Shown here: in pieces, positions 52,401 through 60,432 of the stretch
How the letters are laid out: each line of letters opens with the position of its first letter
Numbering within the stretch: position 1 is the first letter of the stretch
DNA from: Mesorhizobium_G sp049840935
Lineage (GTDB): Bacteria > Pseudomonadota > Alphaproteobacteria > Rhizobiales > Rhizobiaceae
Assembly: GCA_049840935.1 (NCBI GenBank)
Contig: JASGJA010000016.1
Coordinates: 1 to 64,000 of the forward strand
DNA: 64,000 nt
Direction of reading: 5' to 3'
Made by a program: the position numbers and the translations under genes
Notes under the pieces: generated by a model
Databases searched by the model: none
What the model saw: the letters and a program-made list of their open reading frames with translations, nothing else
Told to the model about the DNA's origin: nothing

Positions 52401-52451
52401 CCGATGCCAAGAAGCACAATATCGACACGCAGAAAGCGCTCGCGGATTTGA
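49431..52451 (+). CDS. glgA: Glycogen synthase, reading through into phosphoglucomutase as written
   Basis: Residues 1-483 are a complete GT5 glycogen synthase using ADP-glucose: KTGGLAD (15-21) binds the donor, and FEPCGLTQLYGLRYG with RTGGLADTV forms the C-terminal site. The reading frame does not stop at the normal GlgA end. It continues through the Pgm start ATG (50880) to an out-of-frame stop at 52451, giving 1006 codons. Removing one A from the AAA at 50864-50866 would end GlgA at TGA 50881-50883 in the usual ATGA overlap with pgm. So the fusion probably comes from a one-base length change, not from a designed bifunctional enzyme. ATG 49431 has no strong ribosome site. Confidence 0.88.
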   Translation: MKVLSVASELYPLIKTGGLADVAGALPLALKEHGVEMRSLLPGYPAVIKALKTTEAVYHYDNLFGGPAALLATKFDGLDLYIIDAPHLYDRNGGAYGDPNGNDWPDNWQRFAALSRVGADIAEGKLAGFVPDVVHAHDWQAALTIAYMRFGPANNVPSVMTVHNLAFQGRFPAGIFGGLGLAGEAMTVDGVEYYGGVGFLKAGLQSAWAVTTVSPTYAQEIRTPEFGMGLDGLINRRAPDLYGIVNGIDDDVWNPATDKHLTASYTADALDKRAANRAAIEERFGLEHDDTPIFCVVSRLTWQKGVDLLVEIADQLVAMGARLAVLGSGDSGLEGQLLAAAARHRGRIGVVIGYDEALSHLMQGGSDAILIPSRFEPCGLTQLYGLRYGCVPVVARTGGLADTVIDANEAAATAGVATGFVHDAADARALLNAVQRAVELHRDAQVWASLQKQGMKSDVSWTRSARKYTDLYRNLLARKPGQEMSTKANIKTVSTKPYDDQKPGTSGLRKKVPVFEQPNYAENFIQSVFNSLEGFEGKTLVIGGDGRYLNREVIQKAIAMAVANGFGKVMVGQGGILSTPAASNIIRKYKAFGGLVLSASHNPGGPHEDFGIKYNIGNGGPAPEKITDAIFANTKTISEYKIAEIGHVDIDVVGSFDVGGMTVEVIDPVKDYAELMESLFDFDAIRAMFKGGFRMAMDSMHAVTGPYAKEILEGRLGAPKGTARNFHPLPDFGGHHPDPNLVHAKELYDDVMSAAGPDFGAASDGDGDRNMIVGKGMFVTPSDSLALIAANATLAPGYKRGLAGIARSMPTSAAANRVAEKLGIGMYETPTGWKFFGNLLDAGKATVCGEESFGTGSDHVREKDGLWAVLFWLNIIAARKQSVKDIVEAHWKEYGRNYYSRHDYEEVESDKANALIDALRAGLAKLPGKKVQGMDIEAADDFAYHDPVDGSVSKIRVSACCSRAVRAWCSGCPEREHQVQRCACISSGMNPMPRSTISTRRKRSRI

Positions 52452-52522
52452 TTAAAGCGGCGGATGAGATTGCCGGGATCGTGAAATTTACCGGGCGCAA
52501 AAAGCCAACGGTGATTACTTGA
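50880..52522 (+). pseudogene. pgm: Phosphoglucomutase, frameshifted near the C-terminus
   Basis: Alpha-D-phosphohexomutase interconverting glucose 1- and 6-phosphate, linking glycogen to central metabolism and UDP-glucose supply. The active serine is Ser117 in LSASHNPGG; the metal loop is SDGDGDRNM. At the A run 52290-52293 one base is missing: the frame as written ends at 52451 in nonsense, while the next frame carries the true end, with the phosphate-binding RLSGTGTSGATLRVYFERYE and a stop at 52522. Adding one A gives a normal protein of about 547 aa. As written the protein would lack domain 4 and be inactive. Homopolymer error is the simplest reading. Confidence 0.88.
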
Positions 52523-52563
52523 GGTTATTTATCCGGCAAGGTGAGCTAGCTGGAAATGCGCTA

Positions 52564-52689
52564 TACCCCCACCCCATACCCCTCCCCTCAAGGGGGAGGG
52601 GGTTCTGAGACGTTGCGACACGCTGTGATGGTTACGCACAGCGCAAATGTCCCCCTCCCCCTTGAGGGGAGGGGTATGGGGTGGGGGTA
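52564..52689. repeat. Palindromic intergenic repeat, family C, two facing arms
   Basis: Left arm 52564-52602 and right arm 52651-52688, nearly perfect facing copies with core CTCCCCTCAAGGGGGAG. The right arm touches the glgX ATG and appears to supply its purine-rich ribosome site. Confidence 0.92.
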
Positions 52690-54639
52690 ATGCAAGCGAA
52701 TACGTTTCAGAACATTGTCCTCGGCTCAACCATTGCAAATGGCGGGGTGCAATTCGCCGTGTGGTCGGGAACGGCGAAGGCCATGTGGCTTTGCCTGTTT
52801 GACAAACACGGCAGCGAGACGCGCGTTGAGATGCAACGCGACAACGAGGGCGTGTTTTCCGCTATGGCCGCGCGGGCAGGAGAGGGGCAACGCTACGGCT
52901 TTCGGGCGGATGGTGATTATGCTCCGCAACAGGGGCTGTGGTTCGATCCCGACAAGCTGCTGATCGATCCATATGCCGTCGAACTGGACGGCGCTTACAC
53001 CCATGATACAAGGCTGGCTTTGCAACGCGGAAGTGCTGTGGACACCGCGCCGTTGCTGCCAAAGGCGATTGTGAAGCGATTGCCGGAAGCGATTCAAACG
53101 ACTCCGTTTTTTCATCCCGGCGGGCTGATCTACGAATTGCAGGTGAGGGCTTTCACGACGCTGCATCCTGATGTGCCGGAAAAATTGCGCGGCACGGTTG
53201 GCGCGCTGGCGCATCCGGTAATTATCGAGCATTTGAAGAAGCTGCACGTGTCGGCGGTGGAGCTTATGCCGATCACGGCGTGGATGGATGAGCGCCATTT
53301 GCCGCCGCTGGGGCTGCACAATGCGTGGGGCTATAATCCCGTTTCATTCATGGCGCTGGACCCGCGCCTGTGTCCTGGCGGCGTTAAGGAACTGCGCGAA
53401 ACGGTGGAAGCGTTGCATGAATCTGGCATCGGTGTGATCCTCGATCTGGTGTTCAACCACACCGCCGAAAGCGACATGCAAGGGCCAACGGTTTCGCTGC
53501 GCGGGCTGGATGCGCAGGCGTATTATCGCAGCCTAGATGGGCGATTGGTGAACGACACCGGCACAGGCAATACGGTTGCGTGCGACCATCCGGTGGTGCG
53601 GCGGTTGGTGCTGGATTCGCTGAGGCACTTCGTGCGCCATGCCGGTGTGGATGGGTTCAGGTTCGATCTCGCACCCATTCTCGGACGCGATGATAATGGC
53701 TTTGACGCACATGCGGCGCTGTTGCAGGAAATGCGTGGTGACCCGCTGCTGGGCGACCGCGTGCTGATTGCAGAGCCGTGGGACATCGGTCGCGACGGCT
53801 ATCAGCTCGGCAATTTCGGTGCGCCGTTTCTGGAATGGAACGACAAGGCGCGAGACGATTTCCGCCGGTTCTGGCGCGGAGATTGGGGCATGGTTGGGGG
53901 GCTGGCGACACGGCTGGCTGGTTCGTCGGATGTGTTTCAACGCGACGGGGAGGGCGGCACGCGGACGGTGAATTTTATCGCGGCGCATGACGGGCTTACG
54001 CTGACCGATCTGGTGAGCGTTGAGCGCAAGCACAATGAGGCCAATGGCGAAAACAATCGCGACGGCCATGACGATAATCTCTCATGGAACAACGGCGTTG
54101 AAGGCAGCACCGACGACGCGACGATTTTGGCAGCGCGTCAGCGCGATTTAAAGGCACTGCTGGCGACGTTGTTCGCCTCGCGGGGCGCCATCATGCTAAC
54201 CGCGGGCGATGAATTTGGCCGCACGCAGCACGGCAATAACAACGCCTATTGTCAGGACAACGAACTGACGTGGCTGGATTGGGCAGGCCGCGACCGGGAA
54301 CTGGAACGCTATGCGTTTCGGCTGGCGGCGCTGAGGGCGGGTTTCCCCGGCTTTGCGCAAACGCATTTCTTGACCGGAAGCGATGTGGAATGGTTGACCG
54401 AAACCGGCGAACCTATGAACACGGCGGACTGGGAAGACCCGGCGCGCCGCAGGCTGTGCATGATGCTGACGGCACGCGGTGAACGGTTGGCAGTGCTGGT
54501 GAACGGCGACCGGCGCAAGATGAATTTCAGCCTGCCGGAACGCGATGGATATCGCTGGCGGGCGGTTGTCTGGACGGGCGAATTGGTTGAGGGTAGGTCG
54601 GTGACCTTCCTGCGCGAGGTGGCGGATGACGGCAAGTGA
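52690..54639 (+). CDS. glgX: Glycogen debranching enzyme
   Basis: A 649-residue GH13 isoamylase-type enzyme that trims branches left by GlgP. An N-terminal CBM48-like module (GGVQFAVWSGTAKAMWLCLF) precedes the barrel with the nucleophile Asp in GFRFDLAPILGRD, the acid Glu in LIAEPWDIG and the stabilising Asp in AAHDGLTLTD. The start is placed at ATG 52690; the in-frame GTGs at 52681 and 52684 lie within the repeat arm. Somewhat shorter than E. coli GlgX at the C-terminus. It overlaps the next gene by 14 bases. Confidence 0.93.
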   Translation: MQANTFQNIVLGSTIANGGVQFAVWSGTAKAMWLCLFDKHGSETRVEMQRDNEGVFSAMAARAGEGQRYGFRADGDYAPQQGLWFDPDKLLIDPYAVELDGAYTHDTRLALQRGSAVDTAPLLPKAIVKRLPEAIQTTPFFHPGGLIYELQVRAFTTLHPDVPEKLRGTVGALAHPVIIEHLKKLHVSAVELMPITAWMDERHLPPLGLHNAWGYNPVSFMALDPRLCPGGVKELRETVEALHESGIGVILDLVFNHTAESDMQGPTVSLRGLDAQAYYRSLDGRLVNDTGTGNTVACDHPVVRRLVLDSLRHFVRHAGVDGFRFDLAPILGRDDNGFDAHAALLQEMRGDPLLGDRVLIAEPWDIGRDGYQLGNFGAPFLEWNDKARDDFRRFWRGDWGMVGGLATRLAGSSDVFQRDGEGGTRTVNFIAAHDGLTLTDLVSVERKHNEANGENNRDGHDDNLSWNNGVEGSTDDATILAARQRDLKALLATLFASRGAIMLTAGDEFGRTQHGNNNAYCQDNELTWLDWAGRDRELERYAFRLAALRAGFPGFAQTHFLTGSDVEWLTETGEPMNTADWEDPARRRLCMMLTARGERLAVLVNGDRRKMNFSLPERDGYRWRAVVWTGELVEGRSVTFLREVADDGK

Positions 54640-56248
54640 TTGGTGGCGCGGCTGCGCGATTTATCAGGTCTATCCACGCTCGTTTCAGGACAGCAATGGC
54701 GATGGCATCGGCGACCTGCCGGGAATTATCGAGCGTCTACCCTATATTGCTTCGTTGGGCGTGGATGCGATTTGGCTGTCGCCATTCTTCAAATCGCCAC
54801 AGGCCGATATGGGCTATGATGTGTCTGACTATTGCGCGGTCGATCCGATGTTCGGGACGATGGCGGATTTCGAGCAGATGGTCAGCGAAGCGCATCGGCT
54901 TGGGCTGAAGATCATTATCGATCAGGTGTTGGCGCATACTTCCGACAAGCATCCGTGGTTCGTGGAGAGCCGGGTTAGCCGTGACAATGAAAAGGCGGAT
55001 TGGTTTGTCTGGGCCGATGCAAAGCCGGACGGCACCGCGCCGAACAATTGGCTTTCGGTTTTTGGCGGATCGGCGTGGGAATGGGAATCCACGCGCAAGC
55101 AATATTATCTGCACAACTTTCTGACCTCTCAGCCCGCGCTGAATTTTCACAATCAGGCGGTGCAGGATGCGCTGCTGGATTCGGTGCGGTTCTGGCTGCA
55201 AAAGGGCGTGGACGGGTTCCGGCTGGACACGGTGAACTACTATTTTCAGGATGCGGAATTGCGGTCAAATCCGCCGCTGCCAAAGCGCAAACGCGAAGCG
55301 CTGAATCCGTCAAATCCGTATCTGTTGCAGCATCATTTGTACGACAAGACGAGGCCGGAAAATATCAGTTTTCTCAAGCGATTCAGAGCGCTTCTGGATT
55401 CATTTGGCGAGCGGACTTCTGTGGGCGAAGTGGGCGACGAAGATCGCTCGCTGGACACGGTGGCGGCGTATACCGAAGGCGGCGACAAGCTGCATATGTG
55501 CTACACGTTCGACATGCTCGGCGACGAATTTTCGCCCGCTCATTTTCGCAGATGCGTCGAGCGCTTTTTCGACAAGGTGCGTGACGGCTGGGTGTGCTGG
55601 GCGTTTTCCAATCATGACGTGAGGCGGCATGTCAGCCGCTGGGTGAAACCGGGGCAGAATAGCGATGACGTTGCAAGGTTCGCAATTTCACTGCTGGCGT
55701 GCCTGCCGGGTTCGATCTGTCTTTATGAAGGCGAGGAACTTGGCATGGAAGAGGCGGAACTGACGTTCGAGCAGTTGCGCGATCCCTATGGGATACGGTT
55801 CTGGCCGGGGTTCAAGGGCAGGGACGGATGCCGCACGCCTATGGTGTGGGAAGCCCATGCGAAGAATGCCGGGTTCTCGGATGGGGTTCCGTGGCTGCCT
55901 GTGTCGGCGGAATCCGCCGCGCGCGCCGTCGATGTGCAAGAGCGGGACGCGGATTCCGTACTGAGCCATTATCGCGCAGTGCTGGCAGCGCGGAAGCGTG
56001 AACCTGCGCTGATCAATGGCGGGTTCCGGTTTCTCGAAAGCAACAAAGACGTGCTGGCCTTCGTGCGGGAGAGGGATGGCAGACGTGTGCTGTGCGTTTT
56101 CAATTTTTCCAATGCGCAGATGAATTGGAAACTGCCGCGCGGGATGAAAGTCGCAGGAGAGATGCTGTTTCCGGGTAAATTGGCGACGGTTTCGGAGGAG
56201 AGCGTTTCGCTACCACCTCTCGCAAGCTTCGTCGCAGGATTGAATTAG
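54626..56248 (+). CDS. GH13 alpha-glucosidase (oligo-1,6-glucosidase/AglA type)
   Basis: A 540-residue cytosolic GH13 enzyme. The opening WWRGCAIYQVYPRSFQDSNG and GIGDLPGIIERLPYIASLGV are typical of subfamily 23/31 alpha-glucosidases. The nucleophile is Asp in GVDGFRLDTVNYYF, the acid Glu in VGEVGDED and the third Asp in FSNHDVRRH. It starts with ATG 54626 inside the last codons of glgX, so it is translated with the glycogen genes and probably cleaves the short maltodextrins released by GlgX. A role in sucrose or trehalulose use is an alternative. Confidence 0.88.
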   Translation: MTASDWWRGCAIYQVYPRSFQDSNGDGIGDLPGIIERLPYIASLGVDAIWLSPFFKSPQADMGYDVSDYCAVDPMFGTMADFEQMVSEAHRLGLKIIIDQVLAHTSDKHPWFVESRVSRDNEKADWFVWADAKPDGTAPNNWLSVFGGSAWEWESTRKQYYLHNFLTSQPALNFHNQAVQDALLDSVRFWLQKGVDGFRLDTVNYYFQDAELRSNPPLPKRKREALNPSNPYLLQHHLYDKTRPENISFLKRFRALLDSFGERTSVGEVGDEDRSLDTVAAYTEGGDKLHMCYTFDMLGDEFSPAHFRRCVERFFDKVRDGWVCWAFSNHDVRRHVSRWVKPGQNSDDVARFAISLLACLPGSICLYEGEELGMEEAELTFEQLRDPYGIRFWPGFKGRDGCRTPMVWEAHAKNAGFSDGVPWLPVSAESAARAVDVQERDADSVLSHYRAVLAARKREPALINGGFRFLESNKDVLAFVRERDGRRVLCVFNFSNAQMNWKLPRGMKVAGEMLFPGKLATVSEESVSLPPLASFVAGLN

Positions 56249-56256
56249 GCTGAATA

Positions 56257-56411
56257 CCCCTCATCCGCCTGCCGGCACCTTCTCCCTCAAGGGGAGAAGG
56301 CAGCAAATTTCAACGCCTCGCAAACGACGCAACGATGGCGATTGAAGCAAAGGTTGCAGTTATCCTCCTTCTCCCCTTGAGGGAGAAGGTCGCGGCAGCG
56401 GGATGAGGGGC
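56257..56411. repeat. Family B repeat pair with mosaic arm ends
   Basis: The left arm (56257-56301) has the CCGCCTGCCGGCACC end seen at 40418 and 49144. The right arm (56367-56411) has the GTCGCGGCAGCGGG end seen at 14093-14234, so the outer parts no longer pair well although the cores do. From 56412 to 56597 no gene is seen; the oppA promoter should lie here, with only a weak TTGTGT/TAGTCT pair visible. Confidence 0.85.
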
Positions 56412-56597
56412 AAGAACCGCTCTTCGCTTCTCTCAAACCATTCCCCTCCGTCACCTCAAGACCGCTGTTGTGTTGGTTGAATGCTCTGCTAGTCTCACAA
56501 CCACGGCGAGTGGATAAATCCACAGCATGGGAACAGACGCGATTAGCGTCGTACATCTCGACCGCCATAAATCGGGCGGCAAACAGGGAGTAGTTCA

Positions 56598-58193
56598 ATG
56601 ATCCAGACTCTTCTGCGTTCAACAATATTCGCGACCTCGCTGGTGCTGGCAGGTGGCGCACTCATGACCCCGGCATTTGCCGAAGTGGTCTACAATCGCG
56701 GCAGTGCCGCCGAGCCGGAAACGGTCGATCCGCACAAGACCTCGACGGTTTATGAAGCGCATGTGCTGCGCGACCTGTTTGAAGGTTTGGTGATGCAGGA
56801 CGCCAAGGCCGGATTGATTCCCGGTGCAGCGGAAAGCTGGACGATTTCGGATGACGGCAAGATCTACACGTTCAAGCTGCGCGCTGACGCTGTGTGGTCC
56901 GATGGCAGCCCGGTGACTGCGGACGATTTCGTCTATTCGTTCCATCGTCTGGAAGACCCGGCAACCGGCGCTGAATATGCGTCGATGCTCTATCCGATTG
57001 TAAATGCAGAAGAAGTGGACACCAGCAAGGCGAAGCCCGAAGAGATGGGCGTGAAGGCGGTGGATGCCCACACTCTGGAGATCACGCTGAAAGCGCCGAC
57101 GCCATATTTCCTTGAAATGCTGACGCATCAAGCGGCCTATCCGGTCAACAAGGCCTCCATCGACAAGGATGGTGCGGACTGGATCAAGCCCGGCAAGCTG
57201 GTGTCAAACGGCGCATTTACGCTGACCGAGTGGGTGCCGAACGACCATCTGAAAATGGTCAAGAATCCGAAGTTTCATGATGCGGCGAATGTGAAGATCG
57301 ACGTCATCAACTTCATTCCGACAGAAGACCGCTCCTCGGCCATGAAGCGCTATGAGGCTGGCGAACTCGACAGCTACGATGATCTGCCGACCGAGCAGCT
57401 TTCCGATTTGAAGACCAAATTCGGCGACCAGATCCGCGTCGCGCCTTATCTCGGCACCTATTACTACGCCATCAAGACGGACAAGGCCCCGTGGGACAAT
57501 GTGGAATTGCGCAATGCAATTTCTGAGGCGATAGACCGCGATTTCCTTGCCGAAAAGGTCTGGAACAACTCGATGTTCCCTGGTTATTCCATGGTGCCGC
57601 CCGGCATTGAGGGCTACAAATCGGCAATGGCGAAATTTGCTGACAAGTCGCAGATCGACCGCGAAGACGAAGCCAAGGCCGTACTGGAAAAGCTCGGCTA
57701 TACGCCTGAAAAACCGCTGAAAATGGAAATCCGGTACAACACGTCCGAAAACCATAAGAACACGGCGGTTGCCATTCAGGAGCAGCTAAAGCCGCTCGGC
57801 ATCGAGGTGACGCTGCTGAATACCGACACCAAGACGCATTATGCGCATCTTGAGCAGAAGGGCGATTTCGACGTGGCCCGCGCGGGCTGGATTGCGGACT
57901 ATCAAGACCCGGAAACGTTCCTTGGTATTTCGCGCAAGGCCAGCGGAAACAACTATTCAAACTATAACAGCCCGAAGTTTGAAGAACTGATGGACAAGGC
58001 CGCGGCAGCAGGCGGCAATCCGGAAGAGCGCTTCAAGCTGCTCAGCGAAGCGGAGCAGGTGCTGGTTGACGATGTTGGCCAAATCCCGCTGCTTTACTAC
58101 TCCTTCCACAACATCGTGTCGCCAAAGCTGACCGGCTTTGAAGACAACGTCATGGATGTGCACCCGACACGGTTCATCAGCAAGGCTGAGTGA
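56598..58193 (+). CDS. oppA: Oligopeptide ABC transporter substrate-binding protein
   Basis: A 531-residue extracytoplasmic binding protein of family 5. The signal peptide ends near TPAFAEVVYNRG, and the mature start GSAAEPETVDPHKTSTVYE plus DGSPVTADDFVYSFHRLEDP are OppA patterns. The start is ATG 56598 behind GGGAG. It is followed by oppB, oppC and a fused ATPase gene, with a family A repeat between oppA and oppB. Ligand range cannot be read from sequence. Confidence 0.94.
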   Translation: MIQTLLRSTIFATSLVLAGGALMTPAFAEVVYNRGSAAEPETVDPHKTSTVYEAHVLRDLFEGLVMQDAKAGLIPGAAESWTISDDGKIYTFKLRADAVWSDGSPVTADDFVYSFHRLEDPATGAEYASMLYPIVNAEEVDTSKAKPEEMGVKAVDAHTLEITLKAPTPYFLEMLTHQAAYPVNKASIDKDGADWIKPGKLVSNGAFTLTEWVPNDHLKMVKNPKFHDAANVKIDVINFIPTEDRSSAMKRYEAGELDSYDDLPTEQLSDLKTKFGDQIRVAPYLGTYYYAIKTDKAPWDNVELRNAISEAIDRDFLAEKVWNNSMFPGYSMVPPGIEGYKSAMAKFADKSQIDREDEAKAVLEKLGYTPEKPLKMEIRYNTSENHKNTAVAIQEQLKPLGIEVTLLNTDTKTHYAHLEQKGDFDVARAGWIADYQDPETFLGISRKASGNNYSNYNSPKFEELMDKAAAAGGNPEERFKLLSEAEQVLVDDVGQIPLLYYSFHNIVSPKLTGFEDNVMDVHPTRFISKAE

Positions 58194-58200
58194 CCTTGGA

Positions 58201-58347
58201 GCACCCCACCCGGCCCTGCGGGCCACCCTCCCCATCGAGGGGAGGGAGGGTGCAACCTCTTTTCGCGCTGCAATTATTGAAGCGTGTCAAATTTGAACTC
58301 CCTCCCTCCCCTCGATGGGGAGGGTGGCCCGTAGGGCCGGGTGGGGT
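58201..58347. repeat. Palindromic intergenic repeat, family A, two facing arms
   Basis: Left arm 58201-58255 and right arm 58298-58347, near-perfect facing copies between oppA and oppB. The arm starts 7 bases after the oppA stop, so it may act as a 3' stabiliser or attenuator for the binding-protein message. Confidence 0.9.
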
Positions 58348-58381
58348 ATTGTTTACCATCGGCAAATAAAGGGCAGCGAAC

Positions 58382-59305
58382 ATGCTCTTATACCTGATAC
58401 GGCGGTTGCTGACGGCGATACCCACGCTGTTCGTGATCGTGACGATTTCGTTTTTCCTGATACGGGTCGCGCCGGGCGGGCCGTTCAATCAGGAGCGCGG
58501 GCTGAGCCCTGAAATCAAGGCAAATCTGGAAGCACAGTTCGGGCTGAACGATCCGCTTTGGCTGCAATATTGGAACTATCTCAAGAACCTGTTGCACGGA
58601 AATTTCGGGCCGAGCTACAATCTCCCAGACTTCACCGTGACGGAGCTTTTCCGGGAAGGGCTGCCCATTTCTATCCAGCTTGGCGCATCGGCGCTGGTGC
58701 TGGCGCTGCTGGTGGGCGGAACGCTCGGCATCATCGCGGCGCTGAACCAGAACCGCGCGGCAGACTATGCGGTGATAGCGACGGCGACGGCTGGCAGCAC
58801 GATACCGACCTTCGTGATCGCGCCGATTATCCAGCTTGTGTTCGCGCTGTCGTGGAAACTGTTGCCGGTTGGCGGCTGGGGCGATGGTGCGCTGCTGAAC
58901 AAGATTGGCCCGGTGCTGACGCTGGCGCTGCCGCAAATGGCAATCGTGGCGCGCCTGATGCGTGGCTCGATGATTGAATCGCTGCGCTCGCACCATATTC
59001 GGACAGCACGTGCGATGGGGCTTTCGGACTGGTCTGTGGTGGTGAAGCACGCGCTGCGCGGCGCATTGCTGCCGATCATTTCCTATGCGGGACCGGCGGC
59101 GGCGGCACTGCTGACAGGCTCGATCATTGTCGAGACGATTTTCGCGATACCGGGCGTGGGGCGCTATTTCGTGCAGGCCGCACTTAACCGCGATTATACG
59201 CTGGTGATGGGAACGGTGGTGGTGATCGCGATTTTCACCATCATCTTCAACCTGATCGTGGACCTGCTCTACGCCGTCGTGGACCCGAGGGTGCGCTATG
59301 ACTGA
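58382..59305 (+). CDS. oppB: Oligopeptide ABC transporter permease OppB
   Basis: A 307-residue permease with about six helices. The N-terminus YLIRRLLTAIPTLFVIVTIS with RVAPGGPF, and the coupling motif RTARAMGLSDWSVVVKHALRGALLP, are OppB hallmarks. The start is ATG 58382. The last 8 bases overlap oppC. Confidence 0.95.
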   Translation: MLLYLIRRLLTAIPTLFVIVTISFFLIRVAPGGPFNQERGLSPEIKANLEAQFGLNDPLWLQYWNYLKNLLHGNFGPSYNLPDFTVTELFREGLPISIQLGASALVLALLVGGTLGIIAALNQNRAADYAVIATATAGSTIPTFVIAPIIQLVFALSWKLLPVGGWGDGALLNKIGPVLTLALPQMAIVARLMRGSMIESLRSHHIRTARAMGLSDWSVVVKHALRGALLPIISYAGPAAAALLTGSIIVETIFAIPGVGRYFVQAALNRDYTLVMGTVVVIAIFTIIFNLIVDLLYAVVDPRVRYD

Positions 59306-60431
59306 GTTGGCCGTAGCCCAAGCCATACCCGATCCCGAAGCACTTGGCCGCTCGCTTTGGGGCGACGCTTGGCTGCGCCTGAAAGCCAACAAGGCGGCGA
59401 TGTTCAGCCTGTTTTATCTGGTGGCGATGACGCTGGTCTGCGTGTTTGGGCCGTTCTTCTCTCCACACGCTTACACGACGATTTACCCTGACTATGTGCG
59501 CACGCCGCCCAGCCTTTCGCCCTATCCGCAACAGGAAATGATTCAGGGCGCACTGAACGATGTGACGCGCAGAATGCGCGTAGACATGAAGGAGATGAAG
59601 CAGGAGGACGGGCGTGTGGTGTTTACGGTGACATCCACAAAGCCGTTCGATGACAGGAACCTGCGCTACATCGATCGTTCCGATACGTTTGACGATGCGC
59701 GTGTAGAGAGCAAATCGCCGGACGGGCTGGAGACGGTGATCAGCGCGGCGACGATGCAGAAATATTTCCTGTTCGGCACCGACAATGTGGGTCGCGACCT
59801 GTTTACGCGCACGCTCGTGGCGGGGCGCATTTCGCTTTCGATTGGTCTGCTGGCGGGACTGGTGGCCGTAACCATCGGCGTGATTTACGGCGCGACGGCT
59901 GGCTTTTCAGGCGGCAAGACGGACGAGGTGATGATGCGCATCGTAGATGTGCTCTATTCGCTACCGTTCATCTTCTTCGTTATCATGCTGGTGGTGTTTT
60001 TCGGGCGAAACTTCGTGCTGATGTTTCTGGCCGTGGGGGCGGTTCTTTGGCTGGACATGGCGCGCATCGTGCGAGGGCAGGCGCTTTCGATCCGACGACA
60101 GGAATATGTGCAGGCGGCGGAGGCGATGGGCGTTTCGCAAACCGGCATTTTGATGCGGCACGTGATCCCCAATCTGCTGGGGCCGGTGGTGATCTATATG
60201 ACGCTGCTGGTGCCGCAGGTGATCCTGCTTGAAAGCTTCCTGTCGTTTCTGGGGCTCGGCGTGCAGGAGCCGATGACAAGCTGGGGCGTGCTGATTTCGG
60301 CAGGCGCGGCAAATATAGGCAGCGCCAACTGGATGCTGCTGTATCCGGCGTTTTTCCTCGTCTCGACGCTGTTCGCGCTGAACTTCATCGGCGATGGCTT
60401 GCGCGACGCGCTCGACCCCAAGGACCGCTGA
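59298..60431 (+). CDS. oppC: Oligopeptide ABC transporter permease OppC
   Basis: A 377-residue permease, longer than DppC-type proteins because of a periplasmic insert between helices 1 and 2 (about 60-150) typical of OppC. The coupling motif is YVQAAEAMGVSQTGILMRHVIPN, followed by SFLSFLGLGVQEPMTSWG. ATG 59298 overlaps oppB; the ATPase gene starts 1 base after its stop. Confidence 0.95.
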   Translation: MTELAVAQAIPDPEALGRSLWGDAWLRLKANKAAMFSLFYLVAMTLVCVFGPFFSPHAYTTIYPDYVRTPPSLSPYPQQEMIQGALNDVTRRMRVDMKEMKQEDGRVVFTVTSTKPFDDRNLRYIDRSDTFDDARVESKSPDGLETVISAATMQKYFLFGTDNVGRDLFTRTLVAGRISLSIGLLAGLVAVTIGVIYGATAGFSGGKTDEVMMRIVDVLYSLPFIFFVIMLVVFFGRNFVLMFLAVGAVLWLDMARIVRGQALSIRRQEYVQAAEAMGVSQTGILMRHVIPNLLGPVVIYMTLLVPQVILLESFLSFLGLGVQEPMTSWGVLISAGAANIGSANWMLLYPAFFLVSTLFALNFIGDGLRDALDPKDR

Positions 60432-60432
60432 C

